In this document: positions 37,808 through 48,874 of the stretch, in pieces | How the letters are laid out: the number at the start of each line of letters is the position of its first letter | Position numbering within the stretch: the stretch's first letter is position 1 | Assembly: GCA_029784595.1 (NCBI GenBank) | Contig: JAJETZ010000002.1 | Location: 1 to 64,000 of the forward strand | Direction of reading: 5' to 3' | Source of the DNA: Wolbachia endosymbiont of Meromenopon meropis | GTDB lineage: Bacteria > Pseudomonadota > Alphaproteobacteria > Rickettsiales > Anaplasmataceae | Length of the DNA stretch: 64,000 nucleotides | Position numbers and translations under genes: made by a program | The notes under the pieces: model-generated | What the model saw: only the letters and a program-made list of their open reading frames with translations | What the model was told of the DNA's origin: nothing | Databases searched by the model: none

Positions 37808-39085
37808 TCATTGAAAAATTCCAGTTATTTTATCATCTTTGCTTATTGACTCTATATGATTATTAATTCTTACATCACCAGTCAACTTTTTTAAGGGTTG
37901 AGTAATATTTCCTCTATTTACTTCTCCTTCTTGAATATTATCATTGCTATAATTATTTTTTTCATCTACACTCATACCAGATTTACAGCTCGTTCTATTA
38001 ACTTTTCGTTTTATTTTTATTCTCTCTTTCTCAAATTTTTTATTTGGAAAAGATCTATATCCAATCCATTCCTTTTGGTTTTCCTGTTTCATTTGTTTAT
38101 TTACTTTCTCATTTATTTCTTTTATTTCTAATTTTAGTTTCTCGTTATTTCCTTTGTTCGTATAATCTCTAAATAGAGGGAAGAAAAATGTATTTTTTAG
38201 AGTATCTGGTAGAAGATCATGCTCCTGCTTAGTCAGAATAATTAGCTTTTTCAACCAATTTTCACCATCAAATATTGAATATATATCATGTTTAAATTGA
38301 AATTCCTCCTTTAAGTTCACTTTTTTCTCTGAATTTTCACAAACTTCTTTAATCGTTTTTCCAGTCAATAATTTTTCTTTAAATTCCTCTTCTATTGCTG
38401 AAGCTTTTATTACAACAGAAAAAAGCTCAGCAAATATCCAAATAATCACACCAGCTACAAAAACTTGAAGCTTTAATTTCAGATCGCGAAGAGCTTTAAG
38501 ACGATCCAATATTGCCATTTCCTCTTTTTGAGATAAATCACTCTCAAATAACCTCTTAAAAAGTCCTTCTATTTCTTGATCAATTTTTTGTTGAAAACTT
38601 AAATCTCGAGAAAAAATCGCTTTGATTAGCTTGCTAGATTTATCACGTAAAAACTTTATAACTTCTACAATCCATGCTTTTCTCTCTTCTTCTTCAATTT
38701 TTTTTATAGTACCATAAACTTGTGAATCCATTTCTACTTTCGATTCGTTATTCATAAAGCCAAAAAATTTAAAAAACTTCACCAACAAATTATCTATATT
38801 ACTTAGAAAGTAAGTTTCATTTTTTGCAATATTAAGCTTAATGTCAGATGAAGTTTCAATGATTTTATCAAAAACTTCTTTTTGTTTAAATTCGAATTCA
38901 AATTTTTCAGACTCTACCTGTTGTATTTGTTTTAACTTATCAATAATCACTTGCCTGGCAATCTTGTCTGCAATTCCATGAATTTCTTGGAGCTGCTCTT
39001 GTAATTTTATGTCTGCTTCCCTAATACAAACTTTGAAAATTGAATTATCACTAAAATCGTAATTTTCTCTCGGAAAACTTTTCAT
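37808..39085 (-). CDS. coiled-coil membrane protein of unknown function, 425 residues
   Basis: The protein is rich in Lys, Glu and Ile and is mostly helical, with long coiled-coil stretches (about 20-85 and 125-205). A single membrane helix (about 205-227, FVAGVIIWIFAELFSVVIKA) splits it. After it come a helical region and a basic, disordered tail (ERIKIKRKVNRTSCK). There is no signal peptide. The frame is open to 39121, but the ATG at 39085 follows GAGG and AAGG stretches and is the likelier start. The general build resembles the 380-residue protein at 57.6 kb, though I see no clear sequence match. Function unknown; it may be a host-interacting or scaffolding protein. Confidence 0.72.
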   Translation of the reverse strand: MKSFPRENYDFSDNSIFKVCIREADIKLQEQLQEIHGIADKIARQVIIDKLKQIQQVESEKFEFEFKQKEVFDKIIETSSDIKLNIAKNETYFLSNIDNLLVKFFKFFGFMNNESKVEMDSQVYGTIKKIEEEERKAWIVEVIKFLRDKSSKLIKAIFSRDLSFQQKIDQEIEGLFKRLFESDLSQKEEMAILDRLKALRDLKLKLQVFVAGVIIWIFAELFSVVIKASAIEEEFKEKLLTGKTIKEVCENSEKKVNLKEEFQFKHDIYSIFDGENWLKKLIILTKQEHDLLPDTLKNTFFFPLFRDYTNKGNNEKLKLEIKEINEKVNKQMKQENQKEWIGYRSFPNKKFEKERIKIKRKVNRTSCKSGMSVDEKNNYSNDNIQEGEVNRGNITQPLKKLTGDVRINNHIESISKDDKITGIFQ

Positions 39086-39399
39086 CACCTTGACCTCTTT
39101 CCATCGTTCACACCAGCCCAATTCTACAGTACCAAATATTTAATAAGTTTTAAACTATAAAATAATTTATAATCTATCAATTAAAAAGATATACTGTATA
39201 GGTACACTGATACAAAACCTTTTAACAAAATTCTTTTTATTTATTCTGATACTTTCAACCTATTTTAATAATCGTTTCTTCAAATTTATTTTGTAAATAT
39301 TTTATTTTCTTCATTATTTTCCTCAACACTACATTACGCATTTAATTAAAATACTCTCAACATAGAGATTTTGCTTTTACTTTAAAGTTACCGATAAGT

Positions 39400-39416
39400 A
39401 TTTACTCAAAGTAAAT
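39400..39416. promoter_or_regulatory. dyad ATTTACT-N3-AGTAAAT, possible operator
   Basis: A perfect 7-3-7 dyad (ATTTACT CAA AGTAAAT), with the same arms and the same preceding AAGT as the copy at 14539. It lies about 315 bases upstream of the unknown 425-residue gene. Confidence 0.35.
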
Positions 39417-39420
39417 TTAT

Positions 39421-39437
39421 TTTACTACTTTAGTAAA
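39421..39437. promoter_or_regulatory. second dyad TTTACTA-N3-TAGTAAA
   Basis: A perfect 7-3-7 dyad (TTTACTA CTT TAGTAAA). It begins 21 bases after the start of the dyad at 39400, that is two helical turns, so a protein could bind both on one face of the DNA. The arms are the same as at 25186. Confidence 0.35.
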
Positions 39438-40946
39438 TAACTTCTTACTCATACAATATTGTGTATGCTTTGTATATTTTATTTATCAAGCTTCTCTAAG
39501 CGTAATTTTTTACTCTAGATAATAAATCTAAATAGCTCTTTAACAATTAATATATAAAATATATTATATATTTATACTTAAAAATTCAAAAGCAAAATCA
39601 AAAATTGTATTTTACTAGTTTTTGATTGATACATTTTGTGGATTACTGTCGTACTAATAAATTAAATCAAGAATCTATTTGTATCTATTTTATACCATGA
39701 TATTTCTTCTCAATATGGAAATTAGTCCTATCAAAAGGTCAGAGGATATTTTTTATATAACATGGAGTTTTACTTTTTAGCTAGTATCAAAAACATCTTA
39801 TAGCTAATTCTTAAAATTTTACATTAATAAATTTATTATATCTAGAGAATATTACTGAAATAATAGTATAAATATTGAAAAATATAGCATAATTATTAAT
39901 TATAACAAACTTAAAACATATTAAATATCTTTCTGAATAATTAAATTATGTATTTTAAACCATACTTTTCTTTATTTATGAGGTAATATCTTGATATTTA
40001 AACAAAATAAATCTTCATCTAAAGTAGAGATTAGATTTAGATTTAATCACTTTTGTAGTTCTAAAAAGTACACATTATCAGATCTTTCAGTAGTAAGGCT
40101 TAAGAAGCTTTAAACTCTCTTTAAAAATCTTTCAAAATACTGAAAAGTATAGTAGTGCATAAAGCAATTATCACTTAATACTATAATCGATGATATTCAT
40201 CATTTTGATTTTTTAAAAAAAATCAAAAAATTGACGCAATAATTACACACACGCACTCATAAACATCTTCAGTATTAAAAGAGATTTATAATATCTTGAA
40301 TCGGTACCGCCATATTCATGTAGTAATATATAAAATTTTATTTCTGCACTTATTATAATTACTCTTGTATAAAAATTAATATCCCTTGCTAAAGGCAAGC
40401 ATATAACACTCAATAAAACTTCTGTAGTAACAGAAAAATTGTATTACATAAATTTTTATACTGTGTAATGTGCTTATTTCTGCATAAATAAGAGATACAA
40501 TATCTATTTTAATTAAAAAATTAATAATGACTAGTATAGATATCTTCTCATAGAATGATTTATAGTATGTACACAATTTTTTCTTTAATCTTTATTGTAA
40601 GTTAATAGTCAAATCACTCATTTAAAAGATGAATTCAATGATGTTCACGCAAAACTACTTCGTAAACGCAGAGAAATGCATATACTTTATATTCAATATT
40701 TATTCCAATCTCTTGAAGATATATTATAATATATTATTAAGATATTTTACATTCTAAGTATGTATTGCTTTATCATAAATAATTGAATAAATTTCAAACA
40801 ATTTCCCTTAAAATAAGTTCTCTGAACTTATTATTAAATTATATAAATTTCAATGCTAACATTATTGACATTTCTAGCATATAAAAACTTTTTAAAAGTT
40901 ATCAATTTAGACTAATTACAATTCTTATACATTAACACACGCCAAA

Positions 40947-42323
40947 TTAATTAGTGAATACTCTGTTTCTACCATTGTTTTTTGCCTTATATAAATATCG
41001 ATCAGCACGTATGATAAACTTTTTAATATTATTAAAATCAGATTTTTGCATTTCTGCAATTCCAATGCTCACAGTGATACTGTGAGTTATTTTTTTACTT
41101 GAGAGTATAAAAGGTTCCGTAGCGATAATTTCGCGTATTCTCTCCGCAACAGAGTATGCATCTGATAGATCTGTATCTGGCATTACAACAACAAATTCTT
41201 CACCACCAAATCTAGCTAGCAAGTCCATCACTCTAATATTTTCAGAAATTCTTTTTTGTATTTGTTTTAAAAGCTCATCTCCAGCGCTGTGTCCAAAATC
41301 ATCATTCACTAGTTTAAAATGATCTATGTCAAGTATCATAAGAGATAATTTCCTGTTTTTTTCTACAGAATCTTTGACAATATTTTTTAAATGCGCATCG
41401 AAATATCTTCTATTATAACAATTAGTTAATGGATCCTTTATGGACATTTCTACATTATTGAATAAATTCATTCTCAAAGCGTCTTGATATCTCTTACGCT
41501 TTACTTGTGAATTAACTCTCGCTATTAATTCATTTTCGTCTAGAGGTACTGTAAGATAATCGTTAGCGCCAACGTTAAGTGCTTTTACTAAATTATTTTT
41601 ATGATAATCTTCAGAGAGAATTAGAATTGGTGTATAGCGTGTTTCCACTTTACTACGAAACTCAGAACATAAACGTAAACCATCAGTGTGTGAAAACTGC
41701 ATATCAGAAATAATTAAATCGTAATTATTATCAATGCCAATTTTGGACGCTTCATTTGGATCATTCAGTACTTTAATTGAAGTAAAACGTTGACTCAACA
41801 CATTATATATCTGTTCTGCTTGAGAGATATCCTCATCAACAACAAGTATATTGGCATCAAAAACCTGGTTTGAATAGTCCATAATAGTACTTCCTGCTAC
41901 CCCACCAATTTCAGCGTTAGTTTGTCCTCTCAAACGCAATTCATCTATTATCATTTTCAAGCGTGTAAGAGACTTGATTCTCGCAGATAGCGCTGTCTCA
42001 TCTATTGGCTTAGTGAGAAAATCATCAGCTCCGGCATTAATACCCTGTACTCTATCATGAGTGTCGTGTAACGCAGTCACCATAATTATTGGAATGTGTG
42101 TAGTTAATGGGTCACTTTTTAAATTCTTACAAACTTCAAAACCATTTATTTTTGGCATCATAACATCGAGCAGCACAATATCCGGCTGCTGCTTTGACAC
42201 CAAATCCACAGCCTCCTCACCATCATAAGCTACTATAACCGTATAGTACTCTGCTTTTAATCTAGCTTCTAAAAGTTTAACATTAGACAACACATCATCT
42301 ACTACCAGAATTTTCGCTGTCAT
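40947..42323 (-). CDS. pleD: PleD-type response regulator with GGDEF domain
   Basis: PleD is a diguanylate cyclase that makes cyclic di-GMP when phosphorylated. The 458 residues contain a first receiver domain with phospho-acceptor Asp53 (VLLDVMMPK), a second receiver-like domain (Asp207 in ISDMQFSHTDG), and a GGDEF domain with active-site GGEEF at 373-377. An inhibitory I-site RVMD (364-367) lies five residues before it, so product feedback is expected. In Ehrlichia and Anaplasma PleC-PleD is the known c-di-GMP system. The start overlaps the tatB-like gene by 29 bases. Confidence 0.95.
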   Translation of the reverse strand: MTAKILVVDDVLSNVKLLEARLKAEYYTVIVAYDGEEAVDLVSKQQPDIVLLDVMMPKINGFEVCKNLKSDPLTTHIPIIMVTALHDTHDRVQGINAGADDFLTKPIDETALSARIKSLTRLKMIIDELRLRGQTNAEIGGVAGSTIMDYSNQVFDANILVVDEDISQAEQIYNVLSQRFTSIKVLNDPNEASKIGIDNNYDLIISDMQFSHTDGLRLCSEFRSKVETRYTPILILSEDYHKNNLVKALNVGANDYLTVPLDENELIARVNSQVKRKRYQDALRMNLFNNVEMSIKDPLTNCYNRRYFDAHLKNIVKDSVEKNRKLSLMILDIDHFKLVNDDFGHSAGDELLKQIQKRISENIRVMDLLARFGGEEFVVVMPDTDLSDAYSVAERIREIIATEPFILSSKKITHSITVSIGIAEMQKSDFNNIKKFIIRADRYLYKAKNNGRNRVFTN

Positions 42324-42591
42324 GATCCTTAGATGTATTATCTATATTATAGCTAGAATAAAACTTAGTACCCTTATCGAATATACAATTAACTTTTTCA
42401 ACGCTGTATTCTTTATATAAATCCTCAACCCCGGCATCTTTTAAGAATTTTCTAGTTTTCAGCTTTGCAAGCATAAAATACCTGTATATATTTTTAATAA
42501 AACTAATAAAGGTAGGCACTTTATTCTTATCAAGAACAACTATAGTTATCAACGCTGTTATCAAAATTTCTGAAAAACCTATGTTAAACAT
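42295..42591 (-). CDS. tatB: TatB-like twin-arginine translocase subunit
   Basis: TatB works with TatA and TatC to export folded proteins. The 98-residue protein starts MFNIGFSEILITALITIVVL, very close to the TatB consensus MFDIGFSELLLVxVVALxVxGPERLP. It is followed by the amphipathic helix and a polar tail. The usual Gly-Pro hinge is replaced by DKNKVP, which keeps only the final Pro. The ATG lies 5 bases after the gdh stop and the 3' end overlaps pleD, so gdh-tatB-pleD is one transcription unit. Confidence 0.78.
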   Translation of the reverse strand: MFNIGFSEILITALITIVVLDKNKVPTFISFIKNIYRYFMLAKLKTRKFLKDAGVEDLYKEYSVEKVNCIFDKGTKFYSSYNIDNTSKDHDSENSGSR

Positions 42592-42596
42592 TTTTG

Positions 42597-45500
42597 CTAT
42601 AGTAAAAGTACTTTAATTCTTCTTATTATAAATATTAATTTACTTAAGTCAAGCTTGGCAACAATCATTTCATCCAAGAAATTATTATAACGTTCTATAT
42701 AATCTGCATTATTACAAGTCCAGATTTGAACTTCATCTTCATAATTACTGCTGGATTTTATGATCTTAATAACTAACTCATAATGATAATCGCTTAAATC
42801 ATCCAATAAATCATTAATTAAACTTCGATCCCAATAAGAAGAATTACTTTTCATTTTAATAGCAATTGTTCTGATTAAATCAAATCTAAGTATAGATTTT
42901 AATTCAAAATATATCTTACCAGTATCAAGAATAGGCAATGATGTATGTTTAGAAATTGATATAATATCTAATGCATACATCAAAATGTATAGATCAGCAA
43001 CTTTTTTTGCCAGATCTTTATCTATATTAAGTTTTATTAGTGAATTAGATTCGTGGTAATAGACTTTTAATAGATATTTATCTAAAATATAGGTTGAATT
43101 ATGATTCAAAATTTCAATTGCACTCTGAAATTTTATGATATCATCTAATTTTACACAATCGAGTTTACTGAGATTTTTTACCAACCAAAATGATACTCTA
43201 CCAATGAATTTTTGAACACATCTTACTATTTGTAAGTATAAATTAACATCGATCTTCCCATCTAACTCATCAATTTTCTGCCAAAGATCATTTAATTTGT
43301 ATAAACGATTAACCACAATATATACATTAACTGCTTCATGTACCTTAATTCCAGTATTTTCAACTAAATTATTAATAAATATACACCCCATTCTATTCAC
43401 TACATCATTTGCAATGCAAGTAGAGATAATTTCTCTACGCAGTTGATGATTTAAGATATAATCTTTGAACTCTACTATCATTTTTTGTGGAAAGTATTTT
43501 AGTAAATAATCAAGACATAAAGAATCTTTTTCAGGCAAATTTGAAAGTATAATTTCATTTTCTATTGCTGTTCTAGTATAAGACATGAGAACAGAAAGCT
43601 GCGGAGAACTGAAACTCTCAGCTTCAGTTAACATTTTTGCTATTTCTTCGTCAGTTGGGAGAAATTCTATACTTCGATTTAACAATCCAGATTTTTCTAG
43701 ATTAAGCAATAATCTATGATGTTGCTCCAACCTTTTCTTGGCTTGTAAACATTCAAGAAGCAATGCTTTCGTTTCAATTCTATTATGATCTTCGAGTACT
43801 TTAGAGGCAACTTCTTCTACCATACTAACCAGTATCTCATTCCTTTCTTTTAAGGAAAGTCTTCCGCCTTTCATAATTGAAACAAATGCAATTTTGATAT
43901 TGACTTCTAGATCAGAACATATTACTCCCGCTGAATTATCGATAAAATCTGCGTTAATATATCCGCCACTCTGAGCGTACTCTATCCTTCCAAGCTGTGT
44001 GCAACCAAGATTACCACCTTCTATAAACATAGAAGCTCTAATATCCTCACCATTTATTCTTAATTCATCATTTGCCTTATCACCAACCATATCATGCCTT
44101 TCGCTTCTTGATTTAACAAACGTTCCAATTCCTCCATTCCATATGAAGTCCGCCCTTGCTTTCAAAAGATATCGAATTAAATCATTCGGAGATAGTATAT
44201 CTTCTGTTATATCAAAGCATTTTTTTATTTTTTGAGAAATAATTATTTCTTTGCTACTACGTTCAAATACTCCACCGCCCTCAGAAATTAAATTTTTATC
44301 ATAATCCATCCAGGTTGAAAACGGCAGTTCAAAAAGACGTTTACGTTCCGCAAAGCTTTTTTCTATATCTGGATCTGGATCAATAAAAATATGCATATGA
44401 TTAAATGCTCCGATTAAACAAATGTTTCTCGAAAGAAGCATACCATTGCCAAACAAATCGCCAGCCATATCTCCAATTCCAACAACAACTACATTTTTTT
44501 GATAAATATCTCTATTCATTCTCCAAAAATGTCTTTGTGCTGCAATCCACGCACCTCTTGCTGTAATACCCATCTTTTTGTGATCATAACCTTCAGACCC
44601 ACCAGATGCAAATGCATCGCCAAGCCAAAAATTATACTCAGAAGCTATTTGATTGGCATAATCAGAAAATGAAGCAGTGCCTTTATCCGCTGCAACTACC
44701 AAATATGGATCATCTTCATCGTATCTAATTAAATTTTTAGGTGGAATTATTGTACCATCAATTATATTATCAGTAATATCAAGCATTCCTCTGATAAAAT
44801 TTCTATAACACTCAACACTTTTTTTTCTTAAAATATTTTTATCCTTATAAAATTTCTTTATTACAAATCCACCCTTTGCGCCAACAGGAACTATAACTGC
44901 ATTTTTAGTCATTTGGGCTTTCATAAGTCCCAAAATTTCAGTGCGAAAATCTTCTGTTCTATCTGACCACCTTAAACCACCACGTGCTAATTTACCTCCT
45001 CTTAAATGTATTCCCTCAAAAAGATTTGAATATACATATAATTCACGATATGGACGTGGATTAGGTAAACCATTTATTTTACTTGAATCAAATTTTATAG
45101 ATAAATACGATCCACTATTTTGGTAATAACTACTTCTTAAAATAGCCATTATTAAATTAAATATCGAACGTATAACATAATCATGAGAAATGTTACTAAT
45201 CTCTTTCAAAAGCTCTTCAATCTTTTCTTTAAAAATATCCGTAGTTTCTACTCTATCAATATCTATATTCGGATCAAATCTTGCATGAAATAATTGTATC
45301 AAATACTTAACTATTTTGGGATATTCTGAAACTACTTTTTGAATGTATTCTGAATTATATTTAAACGCAGTTTGCTTTAAATAAGCACTTAGTGCTCTGA
45401 TCAAAAGTACTTCTTTCCACTCTAATCCAGCAATAATGATTAAACTATTGAAATAATCATTTTTAATTTCTCCTTTAAAGACCTTTGCAAGCGTCATCTC

Positions 45501-47300
45501 AAATTGTGCTTTTAAAGTGATGTTATCTATAAGCTTGTCCACTCTCGACAATACAAAATGATGTATCCATATTCCTCCATCAATTTCTATATAATAACCA
45601 TTATGAGATAAAATCTTTGCTCCAAGATTTTTAGTAATTCTCAATATTTTTGATAATTCAAGACCTCCATTAACAGGAGTATAAACCTTTAATTGATAAT
45701 TAAGATTATCATAAGTAAGTCTTAAATCGACTTCACTTACTTTCTTTCTTCTTACTATTTCTAATTTTTTCATGTCATAATATGCATCGTTGGGTTCAAA
45801 GCTGTCTTGATAACTTATGGGAAATGCTTTGCAATAACGAATAAATACATTTTCAACAGTACCAAATGTATTGTACAAATTATCTATAAAGCGATCTTCC
45901 CATTTTTCTGTAATATTTCTCAATTTATTTTCGATACATAGAATTTTATTATCAAGAGCAATAGTATTTTCAGATTTTAGTACTACATGTAATTTCATCA
46001 AATCATATTCGTTTATAATTTGATGATTATGTATGTCTGCATCTTTTGCATTTATCTCATCCTTTAATATATCGCGTATTTTAAACATTAATCTTGCACT
46101 AGCATAACGCATCGGTATTAATACTATACAGCTAATAAAATAGCCTATCTTTCTTAAAAAAAATTTTACTCTTGGTCTAATTGCAAGAGACATAATTGAA
46201 GTACAAATTTTAAACAATTCATCTCTATCGAATTGAAATAATTCATCACAAGAAAATGCTTGCAGAATAGAAACTAAAGCTTTACTGTTGTGGCCACCTG
46301 GCATAAAACCTGCCTTCTTCTCTATTATTTCAATTTTAGATTTTATCACCGGAATAGTTCGAATATCTTGTACTTCAGCTATAGAAGTAAATAATCCAAA
46401 AAAGCGTCGTTCTTTTGTTATGCTACCCTGATCATCAAATTCTCTTACTACTACACAATTCATATATGCACGACGATGAACTATTGAAATCAAATCTGAT
46501 CTTAATATGTATAAACGATTCATATTTATGTATGGAATCAATGAATTTTGATATTCTTTATTTGCTCTCATTAAACCAAGATTGTCTTTATTATTAGAAA
46601 TAAATTTTCCATCTCTATCAGAGATACATTCTTGATAACCTAAAAATAAAAAATTATTGGTTTTTAACCAAGCTAGAAAATCTTTTTCTTGAATTTCAGT
46701 ATTAAGTGTTGGAATAAAAGAATGACTTGCTCTATCGAGTTTCTGCAACATCAGGTGCCAATCTTTCACAACACAATTAACTGCCTCTAATGTTCTGTCT
46801 AAAGATTCCTTTAAAACATCAACAAAACTATCGCTTATACCCTTAATAACCACATATATTACTGACTCCTTGATACCACTGTTATCCTCCAGGTGACAGA
46901 TTTTATCAATAATGCCACTTTTTCTCTGAACGTTGATTATACTGTTACTGTAATAACATATGGTTAAATCATGAGATTCAATTGAAGCGATAACAGAATC
47001 AACTAAAAAGGGCATATTGTCATTTGCTATCTTAATTACAGTAAAATTACCCTTTATTCCCGGTACATCATTTACATTTTTTACCATTAATTTACTTTCT
47101 TTTTCATCCTTTTTAAGGATGAAGTTATATGCATCTTCTGCAATATGCAGAAGAAATTTATCATTGATCTTTAAATCACTGTCATAAACAAAATTATAAA
47201 AATACTTAATAAACTTTTTGATTTTTTCTCTTTCTTCTCGATCATTTTGATTAATCAGCTGAAATAAAGATTCAGTGTTAACATTATGCTCTAAACACAT
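42597..47300 (-). CDS. gdhB: NAD-specific glutamate dehydrogenase, large (GDH180-type)
   Basis: This is the very large NAD-dependent glutamate dehydrogenase, which turns glutamate into 2-oxoglutarate and ammonia and feeds the TCA cycle. The length (1567 residues from the ATG at 47300; a GTG start at 47318 is also possible) is normal for the family. The N-terminal regulatory region has ACT-like segments. The catalytic core is recognisable by GGLRWSDRTEDFRTEILGL, the substrate Lys region KNAVIVPVGAKGGFV, and the nucleotide-binding VVVVGIGDMAGDLFGNGML. Host glutamate is a main energy source for Rickettsiales, which fits. First gene of the gdh-tatB-pleD unit. Confidence 0.95.
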   Translation of the reverse strand: MCLEHNVNTESLFQLINQNDREEREKIKKFIKYFYNFVYDSDLKINDKFLLHIAEDAYNFILKKDEKESKLMVKNVNDVPGIKGNFTVIKIANDNMPFLVDSVIASIESHDLTICYYSNSIINVQRKSGIIDKICHLEDNSGIKESVIYVVIKGISDSFVDVLKESLDRTLEAVNCVVKDWHLMLQKLDRASHSFIPTLNTEIQEKDFLAWLKTNNFLFLGYQECISDRDGKFISNNKDNLGLMRANKEYQNSLIPYINMNRLYILRSDLISIVHRRAYMNCVVVREFDDQGSITKERRFFGLFTSIAEVQDIRTIPVIKSKIEIIEKKAGFMPGGHNSKALVSILQAFSCDELFQFDRDELFKICTSIMSLAIRPRVKFFLRKIGYFISCIVLIPMRYASARLMFKIRDILKDEINAKDADIHNHQIINEYDLMKLHVVLKSENTIALDNKILCIENKLRNITEKWEDRFIDNLYNTFGTVENVFIRYCKAFPISYQDSFEPNDAYYDMKKLEIVRRKKVSEVDLRLTYDNLNYQLKVYTPVNGGLELSKILRITKNLGAKILSHNGYYIEIDGGIWIHHFVLSRVDKLIDNITLKAQFEMTLAKVFKGEIKNDYFNSLIIIAGLEWKEVLLIRALSAYLKQTAFKYNSEYIQKVVSEYPKIVKYLIQLFHARFDPNIDIDRVETTDIFKEKIEELLKEISNISHDYVIRSIFNLIMAILRSSYYQNSGSYLSIKFDSSKINGLPNPRPYRELYVYSNLFEGIHLRGGKLARGGLRWSDRTEDFRTEILGLMKAQMTKNAVIVPVGAKGGFVIKKFYKDKNILRKKSVECYRNFIRGMLDITDNIIDGTIIPPKNLIRYDEDDPYLVVAADKGTASFSDYANQIASEYNFWLGDAFASGGSEGYDHKKMGITARGAWIAAQRHFWRMNRDIYQKNVVVVGIGDMAGDLFGNGMLLSRNICLIGAFNHMHIFIDPDPDIEKSFAERKRLFELPFSTWMDYDKNLISEGGGVFERSSKEIIISQKIKKCFDITEDILSPNDLIRYLLKARADFIWNGGIGTFVKSRSERHDMVGDKANDELRINGEDIRASMFIEGGNLGCTQLGRIEYAQSGGYINADFIDNSAGVICSDLEVNIKIAFVSIMKGGRLSLKERNEILVSMVEEVASKVLEDHNRIETKALLLECLQAKKRLEQHHRLLLNLEKSGLLNRSIEFLPTDEEIAKMLTEAESFSSPQLSVLMSYTRTAIENEIILSNLPEKDSLCLDYLLKYFPQKMIVEFKDYILNHQLRREIISTCIANDVVNRMGCIFINNLVENTGIKVHEAVNVYIVVNRLYKLNDLWQKIDELDGKIDVNLYLQIVRCVQKFIGRVSFWLVKNLSKLDCVKLDDIIKFQSAIEILNHNSTYILDKYLLKVYYHESNSLIKLNIDKDLAKKVADLYILMYALDIISISKHTSLPILDTGKIYFELKSILRFDLIRTIAIKMKSNSSYWDRSLINDLLDDLSDYHYELVIKIIKSSSNYEDEVQIWTCNNADYIERYNNFLDEMIVAKLDLSKLIFIIRRIKVLLL

Positions 47301-47701
47301 TTTTTGTAACCAAAACACATAGTGAATCCAAGCTCCTCATACCAAAGACTATTATCAAAATCACACATTGCTAATCCATTGTCACTTCATCCATTTAAAT
47401 TCATCAATCTATCTATCATAAATATTCTTAATTAAAGAACGAGTACAAAGATCTATGTAATAGTAGAAAAAAGTGTCAAGGTAATACATAAGACTGTATA
47501 GGCTCAGTTTTTGATATACTTACTACTGAATACTGTAGTAACTTTTTTTTTGGCCAAGTATGTAATTTTCGCTTTAAATTATTATAATCATTTGATATTG
47601 CATAATTTTACAATAAATGTCAATTATATTGTGGAAGTTTCTTAAATTCACTTTTTGATGTACCTAAATTTATATGATTTTAATTTCTTAAACTATATAA
47701 T
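47301..47701. other. divergent spacer between gdh and nuoD
   Basis: This 400-base AT-rich stretch must hold the promoters of both divergent genes. I could not single out a convincing -35/-10 pair and see no small gene. Confidence 0.4.
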
Positions 47702-48874
47702 ATGTCAGATTTAAAAAAAATGATGTTGAATTTTGGACCTCAGCATCCAGCTGCACATGGAGTGTTGCGTCTTATATTGGAAATGGATGGCGAAATAATT
47801 GAAAGAGCGGATCCTCACATTGGTCTTTTACATCGTGGCACAGAAAAATTAATAGAACACAAAACGTATCTCCAGGCTTTGCCATATTTCGATCGTCTTG
47901 ATTATGTATCACCAATGTCGCAAGAACATGCATATTCATTGTGTGTAGAAAAATTGCTACAATGTGAAGTGCCAATCAGGGCAAAGTATTTACGTGTTTT
48001 ATTTTGTGAACTAACCAGAATACTAAATCATCTGCTTAATATCTCTTCTCATGCGCTAGATGTTGGAGCAATGACTCCTCTTTTATGGCTTTTTGAAGAA
48101 AGAGAAAAAATACTAACTTTTTATGAAAGGGCTTCTGGTGCAAGATTTCATGCAGCTTATATTAGGCCAGGAGGAGTAGCGGCAGATATTCCAGAAGACT
48201 TGATTGATGATATCATAAAGTTCATAGAACAATTTCCACAGCGTATAGACGATGTAGATGAGCTTTTAACAGAAAATAGGATATGGAAACAGCGTACTGT
48301 AGGAATCAGTGAAATGTCAATTAAACAGGCGCTTGATTGGGGTTTTACTGGACCAATGTTGCGTGCTACTGGACTTGCTTGGGATTTGCGAAAAAGCCAA
48401 CCGTATGAAATATATGATCAACTAGATTTTGACATACCAATCGGTCAAAATGGTGATTGCTATGATCGTTATTTAGTAAGAATGCATGAGATAAGACAAT
48501 CTATTAACTTGGTAAAGCAATGCATAGAAAAAATGCCAAAAGGACCAATAAAAACTAAAAATAGAAAGATCGCTCCACCACCAAGAGCAGAAATAAAAAC
48601 ATCTATGGAAGCTCTCATTCATCATTTTAAGCTTTTTTCAGAAGGATATCGTGTGCCAGCAGGCGAAACTTATGCAGCTGTTGAGGCCCCAAAAGGTGAG
48701 TTTGGAGTATATATAGTTTCAGATGGTACTAATATGCCGTACAGATGCAGAATAAGAGCACCAGGCTTCGCGCATTTACAAGCTTTGAATTTTATGTCAA
48801 AAGGACATATGCTTGCTGATATCGCAGCAATTATTGGTTCGCTCGATATAGTTTTTGGTGAGATCGATAGATAA
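47702..48874 (+). CDS. nuoD: NADH-quinone oxidoreductase subunit D
   Basis: NuoD (49-kDa subunit) forms part of the quinone-binding site of complex I. The 390 residues have the conserved [15 protein letters not shown] start, [12 protein letters not shown], the [11 protein letters not shown] segment, [18 protein letters not shown], and the end [12 protein letters not shown]. It stands alone here, without nuoC or nuoE beside it. The scattering of nuo genes is common in this order. Confidence 0.96.
   Translation: MSDLKKMMLNFGPQHPAAHGVLRLILEMDGEIIERADPHIGLLHRGTEKLIEHKTYLQALPYFDRLDYVSPMSQEHAYSLCVEKLLQCEVPIRAKYLRVLFCELTRILNHLLNISSHALDVGAMTPLLWLFEEREKILTFYERASGARFHAAYIRPGGVAADIPEDLIDDIIKFIEQFPQRIDDVDELLTENRIWKQRTVGISEMSIKQALDWGFTGPMLRATGLAWDLRKSQPYEIYDQLDFDIPIGQNGDCYDRYLVRMHEIRQSINLVKQCIEKMPKGPIKTKNRKIAPPPRAEIKTSMEALIHHFKLFSEGYRVPAGETYAAVEAPKGEFGVYIVSDGTNMPYRCRIRAPGFAHLQALNFMSKGHMLADIAAIIGSLDIVFGEIDR

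Larger units (their letters stand above)
39086..40946. other. 1.86 kb spacer with paired dyads
   Basis: There is no intact gene. The open frames are short and have spacer-like composition. The notable content is the two neighbouring dyads at 39400 and 39421. Confidence 0.5.

Noticed and set aside
40376..40576. 66-codon minus-strand frame in the spacer before pleD
   Set aside because: No start context and composition like spacer DNA.
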